DNA from: JAYWIG01 sp043789035
GTDB taxonomy: Bacteria; Pseudomonadota; Gammaproteobacteria; Burkholderiales; Burkholderiaceae_E
Reading direction: 5' to 3'
DNA: 15,731 nucleotides
Assembly: GCA_043789035.1 (NCBI GenBank)
Contig: JAYWIG010000080.1
Location: 1-15,731, forward strand
Within the stretch, counting starts at the first letter, position 1. Every line of letters begins with the position of its first letter. The notes beneath the pieces are model-generated. The model was given only the letters and a program-made list of their open reading frames with translations. It did not search any database and was not told the DNA's origin. This document shows positions 15,387 to 15,731 of this stretch, piece after piece. The position numbers were made by a program, and so were the translations under genes.

Positions 15387-15731
15387 GTGACCGCAGGCGG
15401 CTTTGGTCTGATTTTTTTGCTTTTGGGGGTTGCGGCCGCCAACGCCCAAACTGCGACGAAAGACAGCACACCGACACTCACAGTAGACGCGCAGGCAAAG
15501 TCATTGGTTGCAAATGATGAAATGCAGGTAATCTTTGCGGTTGAGCGAGATGGCAATGATCTAAGCGCGATGAATCAATCTGTGTTGCAAGCTCTCGCGG
15601 CTGCTATCAGCGATGCTAAAAAAGTCGAGGGTGTGCGCGCGCGAATGGGTACAGTACAGACCAACCCGAATTGGACGCCTCAAGGCAAACCTAACGGATG
15701 GCGAGTACGTGGTGAAGTATCGCTGAGCCTG
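15387..15731 (+). CDS. SIMPL-domain (DUF541) exported protein, N-terminal part (runs off window end)
   Basis: An open frame of 115 codons that continues past the window. It starts with GTG at 15387, one base after the preceding stop, with AAGGTGG at 15374-15380 as a well-spaced Shine-Dalgarno. The product has a signal peptide (hydrophobic GLIFLLLGVAAANAQ, cleavage near ANA-Q at about 20). PTLTVDAQAKSLVANDEMQVIFAVERDG then follows, which is the start of a SIMPL/DUF541 domain, continuing with a heptad-like NQSVLQALAAAISDAK helix and TNPNWTPQGKPNGWRVRGEVSLSL. Such proteins are periplasmic and of uncertain function (oxidative-stress or signalling links reported for some). The n-region has no Lys or Arg before the hydrophobic core, which is unusual and may mean that the true start differs. 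Confidence 0.8.
   Translation, partial: MTAGGFGLIFLLLGVAAANAQTATKDSTPTLTVDAQAKSLVANDEMQVIFAVERDGNDLSAMNQSVLQALAAAISDAKKVEGVRARMGTVQTNPNWTPQGKPNGWRVRGEVSLSL

Noticed and set aside
1..15731. CRISPR arrays, tRNA/rRNA genes, insertion sequences or phage genes
   Set aside because: I saw no spaced direct repeats, no tRNA cloverleaf, no transposase or integrase and no terminal inverted repeats; the accessory cluster has base composition similar to its neighbours by eye.

Overview
The window looks like a chromosomal segment of a betaproteobacterium, most likely order Burkholderiales, with moderate GC by eye. Three things support this. The order gyrA / ompA / ubiG / gph is a typical Burkholderiales neighbourhood. 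The OmpA-like protein has the CWRTGFWTPA block and Ala-Pro linker usual in that order. Two Bug/TctC-type solute receptors and a 3HB-oligomer-hydrolase-like lipoprotein also fit. I cannot name the genus.

Layout. Positions 1-794 (minus strand) hold the 5' part of gyrA. Everything else is on the plus strand. A 184-bp divergent gap separates gyrA from an MTA/SAH-deaminase-type amidohydrolase (979-2331). An OmpA-like peptidoglycan-binding protein (2526-3233) follows, closed by a clear intrinsic terminator (3256-3281). After the terminator, ubiG (3327-4076) and a phosphoglycolate-phosphatase-like HAD gene (4073-4756) begin a co-directional run that continues to the window end with no visible terminator and no gap longer than 40 bp.

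The accessory part of that run is: a tripartite tricarboxylate transporter (tctC 4753-5703, tctB 5690-6175, tctA 6172-7671); a creatininase-family amidohydrolase (7692-8528); a cytosine-deaminase-like amidohydrolase (8525-9691); a VAO/PCMH-type FAD-dependent oxidoreductase (9700-11070); a flavodoxin-fold NAD(P)H:quinone-reductase-like protein (11094-11690); a RidA-family protein lacking the archetypal arginine (11715-12155); a large 3HB-oligomer-hydrolase-like lipoprotein (12196-14394); and a second, orphan Bug receptor (14399-15385). A SIMPL-domain protein starts at 15387 and runs off the window.

Interpretation. The run from 4753 to 15385 reads as an uptake-and-catabolism operon: periplasmic capture by two receptors, import by TctAB, hydrolysis of C-N bonds by two metal-dependent amidohydrolases, redox steps by an FAD enzyme and a flavodoxin-like reductase, and clean-up of an enamine/imine or similar intermediate by the RidA homologue. 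A small cyclic amide or N-heterocycle fits the enzyme classes, but the substrate is not determined by sequence. The operon is fused by ATGA stop-start overlaps to the ubiquinone-biosynthesis/phosphatase pair ubiG-gph, which is an unusual arrangement. I recognised no published pathway with this exact gene set.
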